A stretch of DNA of 64,000 nt, taken from contig NZ_JABRXF010000001.1 of assembly GCF_013266695.1 (NCBI RefSeq), positions 1,431,736-1,495,735 of the forward strand, read 5' to 3'. A program made the translations under genes and the position numbers. The DNA is from Hongsoonwoonella zoysiae (lineage in GTDB: Bacteria; Pseudomonadota; Alphaproteobacteria; Rhizobiales; Stappiaceae). The notes under the pieces were generated by a model. That model was given only the letters and a program-made list of their open reading frames with translations. It ran no database searches and was not told the origin of the DNA. Position 1 is the stretch's first letter. The number at the start of each line of letters is the position of its first letter. Of this stretch, positions 1 to 9,190 are shown in pieces.

Positions 1-821
1 CGGCTGTCGGTATGGCCGTCGACGCGCAGCACCCAGTTGATTTCAGCGGGAATCTGGGCATCAAGCTCCAAGATCGCTTCGGCAAGCTTCTCAAGCTCTT
101 CCTGGCCTTCCGGGTTGATCTGGTCGGAGCCGGAGGGAAACAGAACCTCCGACTGGAAGACGAAACGGTCTCCCACGACGCGGATATCGGAGCGCTGCGA
201 GAGGATCTCGCGCAACCGCCCGAAGAAGTCCGAGCGGTAGCGCGACAGTTCCTGCACGCGCTGGGCTAGCGCCACATTGAGCCTGCGGCCAAGGTCGGCG
301 ATCTTGGCCTGGCTTTCCTGATCGCGCTCCTCGGACGCGTCGAGCGCGGCCTCCAGAGCGGCGATCTGGCGGCGGAGCGCCGAGATCTGCTGGTTCAGGA
401 TCTCGACCTGGGCAAGCGCGCGCTGGGAGACCTGGCGCTCCTCGTCAATCTCGCCTTCCAGGATTGCGATCTGGCCGCCGGCCTGCGAGGCCGCATCGGT
501 GGAAGAGGAAAGAAGCCCCTGAAGCCGGTCGCGTTCGTTCGACGCCTCGCCGAGGCTCAGCTGCAAAGAGGCGATCTGGTCCTGCAGGTCGCGCTTGCCG
601 GCGCGTTCCAGCGCAAGCAGCTCGGTCAGCTCGCTGATCTGGGCGTTCAGCCGGTTCAGGACCGTATCGCGGCCTGAAAGCTGCTGGCTCAGGAAAAACT
701 GCGCCAGCATGAAGATCGACAGCAGGAAGATGATGACGAGAAGCAGCGTCGCCATCGCATCGACGAAGCCCGGCCAGAAATCCGGCCTGGTGTCGCGGCG
801 TCGAAGGCGGGATGAAGCCAT
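1..821 (-). CDS. OmpA/MotB-like peptidoglycan-binding membrane protein (partial, C-terminus beyond window)
   Basis: The minus-strand frame opens at an ATG at 821 and runs off the left edge; about 273 residues are visible. A cytoplasmic basic N-terminus is followed by one membrane helix (roughly residues 22-45). A long Gln/Glu/Arg-rich region of coiled-coil character fills about residues 50-195. Then an OmpA-type domain begins, with the phrase VLFPSGSDQINPEGQEEL and, just before the edge, VDGHTDS, which matches the peptidoglycan-binding loop. This is MotB/OmpA architecture, but the coiled coil is far longer than in MotB. The start lies 6 bp after the stop of the MotA/TolQ-like gene, so the two are co-transcribed and probably form a proton-driven channel with a wall anchor. 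Function is unknown. The ZorB subunit of Zorya defence is built similarly, but no zorC/D/E genes are visible. Confidence 0.85.
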   Translation of the reverse strand, partial: MASSRLRRRDTRPDFWPGFVDAMATLLLVIIFLLSIFMLAQFFLSQQLSGRDTVLNRLNAQISELTELLALERAGKRDLQDQIASLQLSLGEASNERDRLQGLLSSSTDAASQAGGQIAILEGEIDEERQVSQRALAQVEILNQQISALRRQIAALEAALDASEERDQESQAKIADLGRRLNVALAQRVQELSRYRSDFFGRLREILSQRSDIRVVGDRFVFQSEVLFPSGSDQINPEGQEELEKLAEAILELDAQIPAEINWVLRVDGHTDS

Positions 822-827
822 TCCCGG

Positions 828-1817
828 TCAGTCCTTTGCGCGTTCGAAAGCGTCCGTCAGCGTCTTCAGCAAAACCTCGATGCGCTTTTGCTGGGCCGCC
901 TGGTCGTCGGCCCAGTCGCGCATCATCTGCTGTTCGGAGCGCACGTGCTGCACGAGCCCCTGTATGCCTTCAGCCAGATTGGCCATGGCGAGCGCCGAAT
1001 TTCGTGAAGAACCGCCGCTCGATTCCTGCACCGTGCGGCGAAGCTGGTCGATCGACGCCTGAAGGCCCGAACTGTCGGCGGCCGCCGTGGCTTCCTCCGG
1101 CTCGATGTCGGTAAGTGTCGACAGCCAGTCCTCAAGCTCGTTGTAGAAACGGTTTTGCGCCTGGCCCGCCTGAAGATCGAGAAAGCCCAGGATCAGCGAT
1201 CCCGTCAGACCGAACAGCGAGGACGAGAACGCCGTCCCCATGCCCGACAGCGGCGCCTCAAGCCCGGCTTTCAGGTCTTCGAAAATGACGTTCGCGTCGC
1301 CCGAGCCGACATCGAGCGACTGGATGGTCGCTCCCACCGCGCTCACCGTCTGCAGAAGGCCCCAGAAAGTACCGAGCAGGCCGAGGAAGACCAGAAGTCC
1401 GGTAAGATATCGCGCCATCTCGCGCGCTTCGTCGAGGCGCGTGCCGATGGAATCAAGGATCGAGCGCATGGTTGAGGTCGACAAGGTCATCTCGCCGACC
1501 TTGTTGCCGAGAAGTGTCGCCATCGGCGCCAACAGCACCGGCGGGCGGCGCACCTCAAGCCCCGGATCGCCGATCCTAAAGCCGTTGACCCAGGACACCT
1601 CCGGAAAGAGCCTGATCACCTGTCGGAACGTCAACATGATGCCGATCAGCCCGACGCCGATGATGAGCCCGTTGAGGCCCGGGTTGCTCATGAAGGCGGT
1701 TGCGATCTGCCTGTAGAGGATCAGGGCGATCATGGCGGCGATGACCAGGAAGATGATCATCCGCCACAGGTAAACCCACGGGCTGGAAAGGCTGTACGGA
1801 TCGTAGTCGCGTGCCAT
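828..1817 (-). CDS. MotA/TolQ/ExbB-family proton channel protein
   Basis: This 329-residue inner-membrane protein has two N-terminal helices (about 17-38 and 45-65), a cytoplasmic stretch, then two helices around 140-162 and 195-215. The second pair carries the family signature: GLLGTFWGLLQTV, then the Gly/Ser-rich LSGMGTAFSSSLFGLTGSLILGF. The C-terminal third is a charged cytoplasmic tail (RIEVLLKTLTDAFERAKD at the end). It is longer than TolQ, of which the window has a separate clear copy, and it lacks the flagellar-switch contacts expected of MotA. With the downstream OmpA-domain protein it forms an ion-channel/anchor pair. Such pairs occur widely in Rhizobiales as MotA-like proteins, but I know of no settled role. 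The ATG at 1817 is the natural start. Confidence 0.82.
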   Translation of the reverse strand: MARDYDPYSLSSPWVYLWRMIIFLVIAAMIALILYRQIATAFMSNPGLNGLIIGVGLIGIMLTFRQVIRLFPEVSWVNGFRIGDPGLEVRRPPVLLAPMATLLGNKVGEMTLSTSTMRSILDSIGTRLDEAREMARYLTGLLVFLGLLGTFWGLLQTVSAVGATIQSLDVGSGDANVIFEDLKAGLEAPLSGMGTAFSSSLFGLTGSLILGFLDLQAGQAQNRFYNELEDWLSTLTDIEPEEATAAADSSGLQASIDQLRRTVQESSGGSSRNSALAMANLAEGIQGLVQHVRSEQQMMRDWADDQAAQQKRIEVLLKTLTDAFERAKD

Positions 1818-1955
1818 GAGCTTGTGGTTGGGTCCCCGATTTCAGTGGGTCATTTGATAGCGTGATTTCGTTGTCTCTGGAAACCCGGAATCTGGCGATC
1901 TGGAAACGTATTCATGAGGAAACCGCCGTTTGGCGCGCAAATGGGCGGTAAATCC

Positions 1956-2750
1956 TCACGCGTTGGCGGAAACGAGCAGCCGGCGCAACTCGCCTTGCAC
2001 CTTTTCGTTGCCGGCAATGATCGACTGTGATTCGAAAATCCGGTCCCGTCCGGCGAGGTCGGTGACGAAGCCGCCGGCCTCGCGGACCATCAGCATTCCG
2101 GCGGCCACATCCCAGGGGCTAAGGCCGTGTTCCCAGTACCCGTCGAAGCGGCCGGCGGCCGTCCAGGCGAGGTCGAGCGCGGCGGCCCCGCAGCGGCGGA
2201 TGCCCGCGACCTCGCCCATGACATGGCGTATTTCCTTGAGGCAGCGCGCATGGTCGCCCTTGCCGAGAAAGGGAATTCCGGTCGCGATGACGCAGTCGGG
2301 CAGGGCGGTGCGGCTCGCAACCCTCAAGCGCCGGTCGTTCATATAGGCTCCGCGCCCGCGCTCGGCGGTGAAAAGCTCGTCCATGACGGGGTTGAAGATC
2401 ACTCCGGCGACGATCTGGCCCTGCCGTTCAAGCGCGATGGAAACGCCGAAGATCGGAATGCCGTGCAGGAAGTTCGTCGTGCCGTCGAGCGGGTCCACGA
2501 TCCAGCGGTGCTGAGGGTCTTCGCCTTCGATCTCGCCGGATTCCTCCATCAGGAGGCCGTAGCCGGGCCGCGCCTTCTGCAGTTCCTCGCGCACGATCTT
2601 TTCCGCCTTGTGGTCGGCCGCGGAAACGAAGTCGCTCGGCCCTTTTCGGGAAACCTGGAGATTTTCAACCTCGCCGAAGTCGCGGGCGAGGCTGCGGCCT
2701 GCCTTCATCGCGGCCTGAACCATCACGTTGAGAAGGGCGGAACGCGCCAT
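1956..2750 (-). CDS. Inositol monophosphatase family protein
   Basis: A 264-residue Mg2+-dependent phosphatase of the IMPase/SuhB/CysQ superfamily. The metal-binding residues are in place: EE at 69-70, the DPLDGT motif at 86-91, and the C-terminal WDVAAG motif, which supplies the last metal-binding Asp around residue 214. The family hydrolyses inositol-1-phosphate and related sugar or nucleotide phosphates; the true substrate cannot be read from sequence. The length is normal for the family. It lies downstream of efp on the same strand, with a GC-rich hairpin in the 101-bp gap. SuhB is an alternative name, because bacterial SuhB belongs to this family and has an extra role in rRNA transcription; the sequence does not decide between them. 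Confidence 0.9.
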   Translation of the reverse strand: MARSALLNVMVQAAMKAGRSLARDFGEVENLQVSRKGPSDFVSAADHKAEKIVREELQKARPGYGLLMEESGEIEGEDPQHRWIVDPLDGTTNFLHGIPIFGVSIALERQGQIVAGVIFNPVMDELFTAERGRGAYMNDRRLRVASRTALPDCVIATGIPFLGKGDHARCLKEIRHVMGEVAGIRRCGAAALDLAWTAAGRFDGYWEHGLSPWDVAAGMLMVREAGGFVTDLAGRDRIFESQSIIAGNEKVQGELRRLLVSANA

Positions 2751-2792
2751 GTCGAATAACCTGTCTTTGTACCTAATCGATCTTCAAACGGC

Positions 2793-2821
2793 ATCCGGCG
2801 CGAGCGGTCGCCCGCGCCGGA
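2793..2821 (-). terminator. Hairpin between efp and the phosphatase gene (weak terminator or attenuator)
   Basis: A perfect 10-bp inverted repeat (atccggcgcg / cgcgccggat) has a 9-nt loop and sits 30 bp past the efp stop. On the minus strand it is followed only by a mildly T-rich run (gccgtttgaag), so it may allow partial readthrough into the phosphatase gene. Confidence 0.4.
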
Positions 2822-2851
2822 TCGCTCGGCGAAAATGGTATCGCGGCGCGT

Positions 2852-3415
2852 TCACTCGGCCCGGCGCACGTATTCGACCGCCTCGGTGTCGACGACGATC
2901 TTCTCGCCCGCCGTGATGAAGGGCGGCACCATGACCTTGACGCCGTTTTCAAGAAGAGCGGGTTTGTAGGAAGACGACTGCGTCTGCCCCTTGACCACGG
3001 CATCGGCCTCGGTGATCTCGAGCGTCACATGCTGCGGCAGGGTGATGCCGATCGGGCGCTCTTCGTGCAGTTCCACGGTCACCATCATGCCGTCCTGCAG
3101 GAAGGCTGCGCGGTCGCCGACGAAGTCCGCCTGAAGTTCAAGCTGTTCGTAGGTTTCAGTGTCCATGAAGATCAGCATTTCGTCCTGGGTGTAAAGGTAC
3201 TGGAAGTCCTTCTGCTCCAGGCGAACGCGCTCGACCTTGTCTTCGGAACGGAAACGTTCGTTGAGCTTGCGCCCGTCCAGAAGGTTCTTCATCTCCACCT
3301 GGGCGAAGGCGCCGCCCTTGCCGGGCTTCACGTGCTGGACCTTGACGACGGCCCACAGCGTATCCTGATGCTGGAGCACGTTGCCGGGCTTGATTTCGTT
3401 TCCGTTGATTTTCAT
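2852..3415 (-). CDS. efp: Elongation factor P
   Basis: EF-P binds between the P and E sites of the ribosome and relieves stalling at consecutive prolines. The protein starts [11 protein letters not shown] at the ATG at 3415; an in-frame extension further upstream is unlike the family and was rejected. The resulting 187 residues match the family's 185-190. The KOW-like N-terminal domain carries the loop KPGKGGAF, with Lys33 at the position lysylated by EpmA/EpmB in many proteobacteria. Two OB-fold domains follow. No epmA or epmB lies in the window. The gene is monocistronic or weakly linked to the phosphatase gene downstream. Confidence 0.97.
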   Translation of the reverse strand: MKINGNEIKPGNVLQHQDTLWAVVKVQHVKPGKGGAFAQVEMKNLLDGRKLNERFRSEDKVERVRLEQKDFQYLYTQDEMLIFMDTETYEQLELQADFVGDRAAFLQDGMMVTVELHEERPIGITLPQHVTLEITEADAVVKGQTQSSSYKPALLENGVKVMVPPFITAGEKIVVDTEAVEYVRRAE

Positions 3416-3604
3416 GTGCGGGACCGTTCGGTTGTCTTGATCGGAATTCTGATGGCATATGTGGCGGCGCGCGTGGCAAGGCCCATGCGGCGAGAAAGGT
3501 CGCGCAAATAGGGAAGGTTGCGGCCTGCGCGGGGCCTGTCCATCACAAAACCGGGCAGGGATCAAGCAAAATCGCCAAAATGCGCGGCTTGGGCCGATGG
3601 CAGG

Positions 3605-4687
3605 TCAGGGGCTTTCGGCTGCCGGGTCTCCCGCCGCAGTCGGAATGACCTGGCCGAATGCCTGCGCCTTCTCCCGCGCCTCTTTCCGCTCGTCCGCGCT
3701 TAAGGAGGATATTCTGCCGTCGAGTTGCAGGTCGGACACGCCGGCAGAGCGGGCAAGAAGGTGCCATTTCGCCCCTTCCACCGGGTCGGCCCCGCGCCCG
3801 CGTCCGGCAAAATAAATCCGCGCCAGGCGGTTCATGGCGACCGGGTTGCCGGCGCGCGCCGCCCGTTCGAACCAGTCGGCGGCTTCGCTCTCGTTCGGGT
3901 CGACGCCACGGCCCTGAAACCGCAGGATGCCGTAGTAGACTTGCGCCGGCACGTAACCGCGCCGCGCGGCCCGGCCCATCCAGAAGGCGCCGCGCCGCTC
4001 GTCGCGCTCCTCCTCCGTTCCCTCCAGAAAAACGAGCGCCAGGGAATATTGCGCCTCCGCATCCCCGAGTTCGGCCGCTTTCTGCAGAAGTTCAAGCGCG
4101 CGGCCGGGGTTGTAAGGCCGCCCCTCGCCGGACTGGTATAGCACCGCAAGATTATAAATCGCTTCGGTTACCTCCGCCTCGGCCCCGATCTCGAAAAGCT
4201 CGCCGGCCTTTTCCTTGTCCTGGGGCACGCCGTCCCCGGCAAGGTAAAGCAGCGCAAGGCGAACCGCGGCGCGCTTGTCGCCTGCATTGGTCGCCAGTTC
4301 GTACCAGCTCGCCGCCTTCTCCTTGTCCTGCGGAATGCCGTATCCGGCTTCGTAAAGCACGCCAATCAGCGTTTGCGATTGCGCATTTCCCGCCTCGGCA
4401 AGGGGCGTGGCGAGGGAAAAGGCCGTCAGATACCAGCCGCGCTGAAACGCGCCATAGGCGAAATCCCGATTTTCGCCATCGGTGGCAACGGGCAGGGGTG
4501 GGGCGATATCGATCGGGCTTGGAAAAAGGGGAAGTCGCTTCTGCTCTTCAGACGCCCGCTCCTCGGCGGGTGGCAGGTTCTGTGTTTCTTGCGCCGCATC
4601 CGTCTGCGCCGTCGTTCCCGTGCTTGCCGAAACGGTGAGGGCTGCGGCAAGCGCAATGACCGGGATGAGGCGCATCGGCAAGAGCAT
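3605..4687 (-). CDS. Secreted Sel1-like repeat (TPR-type) protein
   Basis: A 360-residue protein with a signal peptide (hydrophobic core RLIPVIALAAALTVSAS, cleavage probably after residue 28). A Pro/Glu-rich linker and about six Sel1 repeats follow from residue 75 on, recognisable by recurrent LY..G.GVPQDKEKA..W and AA..G.A.A phrases. Sel1 repeats form alpha-solenoids that hold protein partners, here in the periplasm. The ATG overlaps the stop of the upstream ThiE-like gene in the arrangement TGATG, so the two are translationally coupled. A second ATG four codons in (MRLIPV) is an alternative start. The partner and process are unknown; Sel1 proteins often take part in envelope or polysaccharide functions, but nothing here proves that. 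Confidence 0.8.
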   Translation of the reverse strand: MLLPMRLIPVIALAAALTVSASTGTTAQTDAAQETQNLPPAEERASEEQKRLPLFPSPIDIAPPLPVATDGENRDFAYGAFQRGWYLTAFSLATPLAEAGNAQSQTLIGVLYEAGYGIPQDKEKAASWYELATNAGDKRAAVRLALLYLAGDGVPQDKEKAGELFEIGAEAEVTEAIYNLAVLYQSGEGRPYNPGRALELLQKAAELGDAEAQYSLALVFLEGTEEERDERRGAFWMGRAARRGYVPAQVYYGILRFQGRGVDPNESEAADWFERAARAGNPVAMNRLARIYFAGRGRGADPVEGAKWHLLARSAGVSDLQLDGRISSLSADERKEAREKAQAFGQVIPTAAGDPAAESP

Positions 4688-5355
4688 CAGTCCTCGGCCT
4701 CGCGCAACTCAAACCCTTCGAGGATGGCATTCGCTTCGCGCACCGCCGCCGCGGGGCCTTGCGGGTGCTGCCAGACGGCGTCGCGAACCGCGACGAAATC
4801 GGCGCCGGTTGCCGCGCAATCCCGGACCGAGGTCATTTCGGTCCCGGCGAGTGCAACGCAAGGAACCTCGAAAAGGTCCGCCCACCAGGTGGAGAAATCA
4901 AGCGTCTTGCGGTGCGCTTCCGGCGTTTCCTCCCGATCTATCCGGCCGAAGAAGACATAGTCGATGCCGGTTTCGGCAAGTTCCATGGCTTCATGGCGTG
5001 AAAAAATCGCGCCCGCACCGACGATCAGTTTAGGCGAGAAGCTTTCGACGGCCAGTTTCACATCCTCGATCCGCGCCGTGCAATGCACGCCGTCGGCATG
5101 GACGCGGCCGGCAACGCGCGTGCTGTTCTCGATCAGCACCGCGACGTCCGATTTCTGGGCAAGCGGAACGACGCGCGTCGCGATGCGCTGCAGCGCGTTT
5201 TCCTCCAGCCCATTGCCCGCGATCAGAAGCGTGGCGACATCGCCGCCGGAAAGCGCGTCTTCGAGCGCGGGAAGAAAGGCTTCGACCTCATAGGAGGCGG
5301 GAGTTATGAGAAAAAGACGCGGATGCAATGTGGCAAGCTCCCTTGCGCCCACCAT
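4687..5355 (-). CDS. ThiE-like (TMP synthase fold) protein with degenerate active site
   Basis: The 222-residue sequence keeps the shape of thiamine-phosphate synthase / TenI barrels: RLFLITPASY at strand 1, ADGVHC at the position of GVHLGQ, LIVGAGAIFSRHEAMELAETGIDYVFFGRI at the GxST...GADYVGFG region, and VPCVALAGTE near the phosphate-binding strand. Almost every catalytic motif of true ThiE is altered, however. There is no QxRxK in strand 2 (ATLLIAGN instead), no NDxxD (IENSTRVAG instead), and no PTxTK lysine loop (DREETPEAH instead). It may be automatically annotated as thiE, yet it is unlikely to make thiamine phosphate. It is coupled to the Sel1 gene downstream and separated from fba by 132 bp. 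An altered enzyme or a ligand-binding protein are both possible. Confidence 0.72.
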   Translation of the reverse strand: MVGARELATLHPRLFLITPASYEVEAFLPALEDALSGGDVATLLIAGNGLEENALQRIATRVVPLAQKSDVAVLIENSTRVAGRVHADGVHCTARIEDVKLAVESFSPKLIVGAGAIFSRHEAMELAETGIDYVFFGRIDREETPEAHRKTLDFSTWWADLFEVPCVALAGTEMTSVRDCAATGADFVAVRDAVWQHPQGPAAAVREANAILEGFELREAED

Positions 5356-5439
5356 GGGACGCGATAACCCGGTGTGTAAACCGACCCGTTAACTTCTTAA
5401 CGCGTTGATGTCACGGCCACCGTAAGAGAGCAAGGGGGC

Positions 5440-5463
5440 AAAAGAGGGGCCCGCAAGCCCCTC
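5440..5463 (-). terminator. Rho-independent terminator of fba
   Basis: On the minus strand GAGGGGC and GCCCCTC pair over a 6-nt loop and are followed directly by TTTTG. It lies 24 bp after the fba stop codon. Confidence 0.8.
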
Positions 5464-5487
5464 GGCCATTCAACAGGCCCCAGATCG

Positions 5488-6552
5488 TCAGTCGGTCTTC
5501 GGATCGAGTTCGCCCGACTGGTATCGCCTGGCCATTTCCGCCAGCGGGATAGGCTTGATCTTGCCCGCCTGTCCGGCCGTATTGAAAAGCTCCAGCCGTT
5601 CGGCGCAAAGCTTCGTCATGGCTTCCATTGCGGGCTTAAGATACTTGCGCGGGTCGAATTCGCCCGGATGCTCGGAAAGGATGCGGCGGATCTGACCGGT
5701 CAGGGCCATGCGGTTGTCGGTGTCGATGTTGATCTTGCGCACGCCGTTCTTGATGCCGCGCTGGATTTCTTCCACCGGCACGCCCCAGGTCTGGGGTATC
5801 TCGCCGCCGTATTTGTTGATGATGTCCTGCAGGTCCTGCGGCACGGATGACGAGCCGTGCATGACCAGATGCGTATCCGGCAGGCGGCGGTGGATCTCCT
5901 CGATAACGTGCATTGCGAGGATTTCGCCGTCCGGCTTGCGCGTGAACTTGTAGGCGCCGTGAGATGTGCCCATGGCGATGGCGAGCGCGTCGACCTTCGT
6001 CTCCCGCACGAATTTCACCGCCTCGTCCGGATCCGTCAGAAGCTGGTCGTGACTGAGCTTGCCTTCCGCGCCATGGCCGTCTTCCTTGTCGCCCATTCCG
6101 GTCTCCAGCGAGCCCAGTACGCCAAGTTCGCCTTCCACGGAAATTCCGCCAAGATGGGCCATGTCCGAAACGGTCTTTGTAACGCCGACGTTGTAATCCC
6201 AGTCAGCGGGCGTCTTGCCGTCCTCCATGAGCGAGCCGTCCATCATGACGGAGGTGAAACCCGCCTGGATCGCCGTCATGCAGGTTGCGGGGTTGTTGCC
6301 ATGGTCGAGATGCACGCAAACGGGAATATGCGGATAGATTTCCACGACCGCGTCCATCATGTGGCGCAGCATGACGTCATGCGCATAGGCGCGCGCGCCG
6401 CGGCTCGCCTGGATGATCACCGGAGCGTCGACGGAATTGGCGGCCGCCATGATCGACAGCGCCTGCTCCATGTTGTTGATGTTGAAAGCCGGAACGCCGT
6501 AGTCGTGTTCGGCGGCGTGATCGAGAAGTTGACGAAGGGTGATGCGGGCCAT
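5488..6552 (-). CDS. fba: Fructose-bisphosphate aldolase, class II
   Basis: This 354-residue zinc enzyme cleaves fructose-1,6-bisphosphate (and in autotrophs sedoheptulose bisphosphate) to triose phosphates. It belongs to the class IIB/CbbA type: [11 protein letters not shown] near the N-terminus, the VHLDHG motif with catalytic Asp83 and zinc ligand His84, the E-rich loop [17 protein letters not shown] with a zinc His, MHGSSSVP, and KINIDTDNR for phosphate binding. It is the last gene of the minus-strand series tkt-gap-pgk-fba and has its own terminator and a 173-bp leader after pgk. No RuBisCO or phosphoribulokinase gene is in the window, so a glycolytic/gluconeogenic role is the default. 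Confidence 0.96.
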   Translation of the reverse strand: MARITLRQLLDHAAEHDYGVPAFNINNMEQALSIMAAANSVDAPVIIQASRGARAYAHDVMLRHMMDAVVEIYPHIPVCVHLDHGNNPATCMTAIQAGFTSVMMDGSLMEDGKTPADWDYNVGVTKTVSDMAHLGGISVEGELGVLGSLETGMGDKEDGHGAEGKLSHDQLLTDPDEAVKFVRETKVDALAIAMGTSHGAYKFTRKPDGEILAMHVIEEIHRRLPDTHLVMHGSSSVPQDLQDIINKYGGEIPQTWGVPVEEIQRGIKNGVRKINIDTDNRMALTGQIRRILSEHPGEFDPRKYLKPAMEAMTKLCAERLELFNTAGQAGKIKPIPLAEMARRYQSGELDPKTD

Positions 6553-6725
6553 TTCTTTTGGTCTCCCTCAGATCGTAAACAGAAGTCTGCATTTCGCAGC
6601 TACGCAGCAGAAATGCGTTCAGTCCTGTCCAAGACCCTGTACGCGCAGTTACCGTGTCCGCTTTTCCAGCGGCTCGCCCCGGAAATCCAGATGGACGTGA
6701 GTCTACCCGTAAAAATGGAATGTTG

Positions 6726-7913
6726 CTATTCGAGGGCCGTCACGCCCGGCAGTTCCTTGCCCTCGAGCCACTCCAGGAACGCGCCGCCTGCCGTTGAGAC
6801 ATAGGAGAAATCGTCGGCCACGCCCGCATGGTTGAGCGCGGATACGGTGTCTCCTCCGCCGGCGACAGATTTCAGTTCGCCCGCCTTCGTTCGCTCCGCC
6901 GCATGGCGTGCGGCGGCCACCGTCGCCTTGTCGAAAGGCTCGATCTCGAATGCGCCGAGCGGCCCGTTCCACACAAGCGTTTTAGCGGTGTCGATCTTGG
7001 CGGCGACACGCTCGATGGAGGCCGGACCGACATCGAGGATCATGGCGTCTTGCGGTATCGCGTCGAGCGGCACGGTCTCATTGGCCGCACCCGCCTTGAA
7101 TTCGCGTGCGATGACCGCATCGACCGGCAGTACGATTTCGCAGCCGGATTTTTCCGCCGCCGCCTTGATCGCGCGTGCGGTATCCTTCAGGTCGTGCTCG
7201 CAAAGCGACTTGCCGACGTTGACGCCTTCCGCCGCGAGGAACGTATTGGCCATGCCGCCGCCGATGACGAGCATGTCCACCCTGGCGACGAGGTTTTCCA
7301 GAAGGTCGATCTTGGAAGACACCTTGGCCCCGCCGACGACGGCCAGAACCGGACGTTCGGGTGTCGAAAGCGCAAGCTGCAGAGCCTCCAGTTCGGCCTG
7401 CATCGTGCGCCCGGCGAAGGCCGGCATGCGGTGGGCAAGCCCTTCTGTCGACGCATGCGCGCGATGGGCGGCGGAAAAGGCGTCATTGACGAAAACATCG
7501 CCGTTTTCGGCAAGAGCCGCGACGAACTCCGGATCGTTCTTTTCCTCGCCGGAGTGGAAGCGGGTGTTTTCCAGAAGCAGGATCTCGCCGTCCGACATGC
7601 CGTCGACGGCGGATTTTGCGGCCGGGCCGATGCAATCTTCCACGAAGCCCACAGGCGTTCCGATCCGCTCCGAAAGCGCCAGGGCCACGGGGCGCAGGCT
7701 CATTTCCGGCACCGCCTTGCCCTTCGGCCTGCCGAAATGCGCCATCAGGATGACCTTGCCGCCTTTTTCCGAAATTTCGCGGATCGTCGGCAAGACGCGA
7801 TCGATGCGAGTGTGGTCCGTCACCATGCCGGCATCCATGGGCACGTTGAGGTCGACACGGGTCAGCACACGCTTGCCCTTGAGGTCGGCGTCGTCGAGGG
7901 TCTTGAAGGTCAT
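6726..7913 (-). CDS. pgk: Phosphoglycerate kinase
   Basis: A 395-residue cytosolic enzyme transferring phosphate between 1,3-bisphosphoglycerate and ADP. Family landmarks are in order: RVDLNVPMD (residues 19-27), the substrate-binding [22 protein letters not shown], the hinge region [11 protein letters not shown], and the nucleotide-binding [10 protein letters not shown] and [12 protein letters not shown] near the C-terminus. Length is standard. It lies 117 bp downstream of gap, with gap's terminator between them, so it can be transcribed separately from gap. Confidence 0.97.
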   Translation of the reverse strand: MTFKTLDDADLKGKRVLTRVDLNVPMDAGMVTDHTRIDRVLPTIREISEKGGKVILMAHFGRPKGKAVPEMSLRPVALALSERIGTPVGFVEDCIGPAAKSAVDGMSDGEILLLENTRFHSGEEKNDPEFVAALAENGDVFVNDAFSAAHRAHASTEGLAHRMPAFAGRTMQAELEALQLALSTPERPVLAVVGGAKVSSKIDLLENLVARVDMLVIGGGMANTFLAAEGVNVGKSLCEHDLKDTARAIKAAAEKSGCEIVLPVDAVIAREFKAGAANETVPLDAIPQDAMILDVGPASIERVAAKIDTAKTLVWNGPLGAFEIEPFDKATVAAARHAAERTKAGELKSVAGGGDTVSALNHAGVADDFSYVSTAGGAFLEWLEGKELPGVTALE

Positions 7914-7987
7914 GTCAGTCCACCGCAGGGAAACAGGTCGCCGGGATCGTCCGTCCGGCCGGTCAGGAGAAATTCGAGTTTAAAGCA

Positions 7988-8015
7988 AAAGGCCCGCTCT
8001 TTCGAACGGGCCTTT
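7988..8015 (-). terminator. Rho-independent terminator of gap
   Basis: aaaggcccg and cgggccttt form a 9-bp stem around a 10-nt loop, 15 bp past the gap stop codon. On the minus strand the stem ends in CCTTTTGCTTT. Confidence 0.85.
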
Positions 8016-8030
8016 CCTGATCGAGCCGGC

Positions 8031-9038
8031 TCAGATCAGCTTCGCCATCGCGACGGCGGTGTCGCCCATGCGGTTGGAGAAGCCCCATTCATTGTCGTAC
8101 CAGGCAAGGACGCGGCAGAAACGGTTGTCCATCACCTTGGTCTGGTCGAGATGGAAGATCGACGAGCGCGGATCATGGTTGAAGTCCATGGAGACATTCG
8201 GCTCGTCCGTATAGCCGAAGGTTTCCTTCATCGGCCCGTCGACGGCGGAGCGCACGGCGGCGTTGAGCTCTTCGGCCGTGGTGTCGCGCTTGGCGATGAA
8301 TTTGAAGTCGATGACCGAGACGTTGGGCGTCGGAACGCGGATCGACACGCCGTCGAGCTTGCCGGCCAGGTCCGGCAGGACAAGGCCAACCGCCTTGGCC
8401 GCACCCGTCGAGGTCGGGATCATCGACATGGCGGCGGCGCGCGCCCGGTAAAGGTCCTTGTGCATCGTGTCGAGCGTCGGCTGGTCGCCCGTGTAGGAAT
8501 GCACGGTCGTCATGAAGCCCGTCTCGATGCCGACCGCGTTGTGCAATACGTGTGCGGTGGTGGCGAGGCAGTTCGTCGTGCAGGAGGCGTTGGAAACGAC
8601 GATATCTTCACTGGTCAGCGTGTCGTCGTTGACGCCATAGACGATCGTCTTGTCCGCGCCGGAGGCGGGGGCGGAGACCAGCACGCGCTTCGACCCGTTT
8701 TCCAGATGCACGGCGGCCTTTTCGCGCGTGACGAAAATGCCGGTGCATTCCAGCGCGATATCGACGCCAAGCTCGCCCCAGGGCAGTTCCTTCGGGTCGC
8801 GGATGGCGGTGACCTTCATCGGCCCGCGGCCCACGTCGATCGAATCGCCTTCGACCGTCACCGTAGCGGGGAAGCGGCCATGAACGGAATCGTAACGCAG
8901 GAGATGCGCATTCGTTTCCACCGGACCGAGATCGTTGATCGCGACGACTTCGATATCCGTGCGGCCGCTTTCGATGATCGCGCGCAGAACGTTGCGTCCG
9001 ATGCGCCCGAAGCCGTTGATCGCTACCTTAACCGCCAT
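8031..9038 (-). CDS. gap: Glyceraldehyde-3-phosphate dehydrogenase, type I
   Basis: The 335-residue sequence begins MAVKVAINGFGRIGRNV, the Rossmann NAD-binding start. The catalytic Cys153 sits in NASCTTNCLA and its partner His180 in TTVHSYTGDQ. The C-terminal WYDNEWGFSNRM motif is intact. It oxidises glyceraldehyde-3-phosphate with NAD(P) and phosphate to 1,3-bisphosphoglycerate. The residues after strand 2 (INDLG, with Asp36) fit NAD as cofactor but do not exclude NADP. It lies between tkt (152 bp upstream) and pgk, and ends in a strong terminator. Confidence 0.97.
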   Translation of the reverse strand: MAVKVAINGFGRIGRNVLRAIIESGRTDIEVVAINDLGPVETNAHLLRYDSVHGRFPATVTVEGDSIDVGRGPMKVTAIRDPKELPWGELGVDIALECTGIFVTREKAAVHLENGSKRVLVSAPASGADKTIVYGVNDDTLTSEDIVVSNASCTTNCLATTAHVLHNAVGIETGFMTTVHSYTGDQPTLDTMHKDLYRARAAAMSMIPTSTGAAKAVGLVLPDLAGKLDGVSIRVPTPNVSVIDFKFIAKRDTTAEELNAAVRSAVDGPMKETFGYTDEPNVSMDFNHDPRSSIFHLDQTKVMDNRFCRVLAWYDNEWGFSNRMGDTAVAMAKLI

Positions 9039-9190
9039 GTTTAACTCCCATCATTCTGTTGCTCGGCTCGCCGTCCCGCCCCGTACCGCCAGCACGGTCT
9101 CGCGAAAACGGGCGGGATGCCTCGCATTCGTCATACATATGGTGCCTGTGTCGCGCCTCATCCGAGCCGCCGCAAGGCCCAATCGGAAGT

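Noticed and set aside
1-1817. Zorya anti-phage system
   Set aside because: The channel/anchor pair resembles ZorA/ZorB in layout, but the neighbours are a phosphatase and efp, with no zorC, zorD or zorE on the visible side.
6828-9044. Long plus-strand open frame opposite pgk and gap
   Set aside because: It spans two clear minus-strand genes and their terminator and shows no family features.
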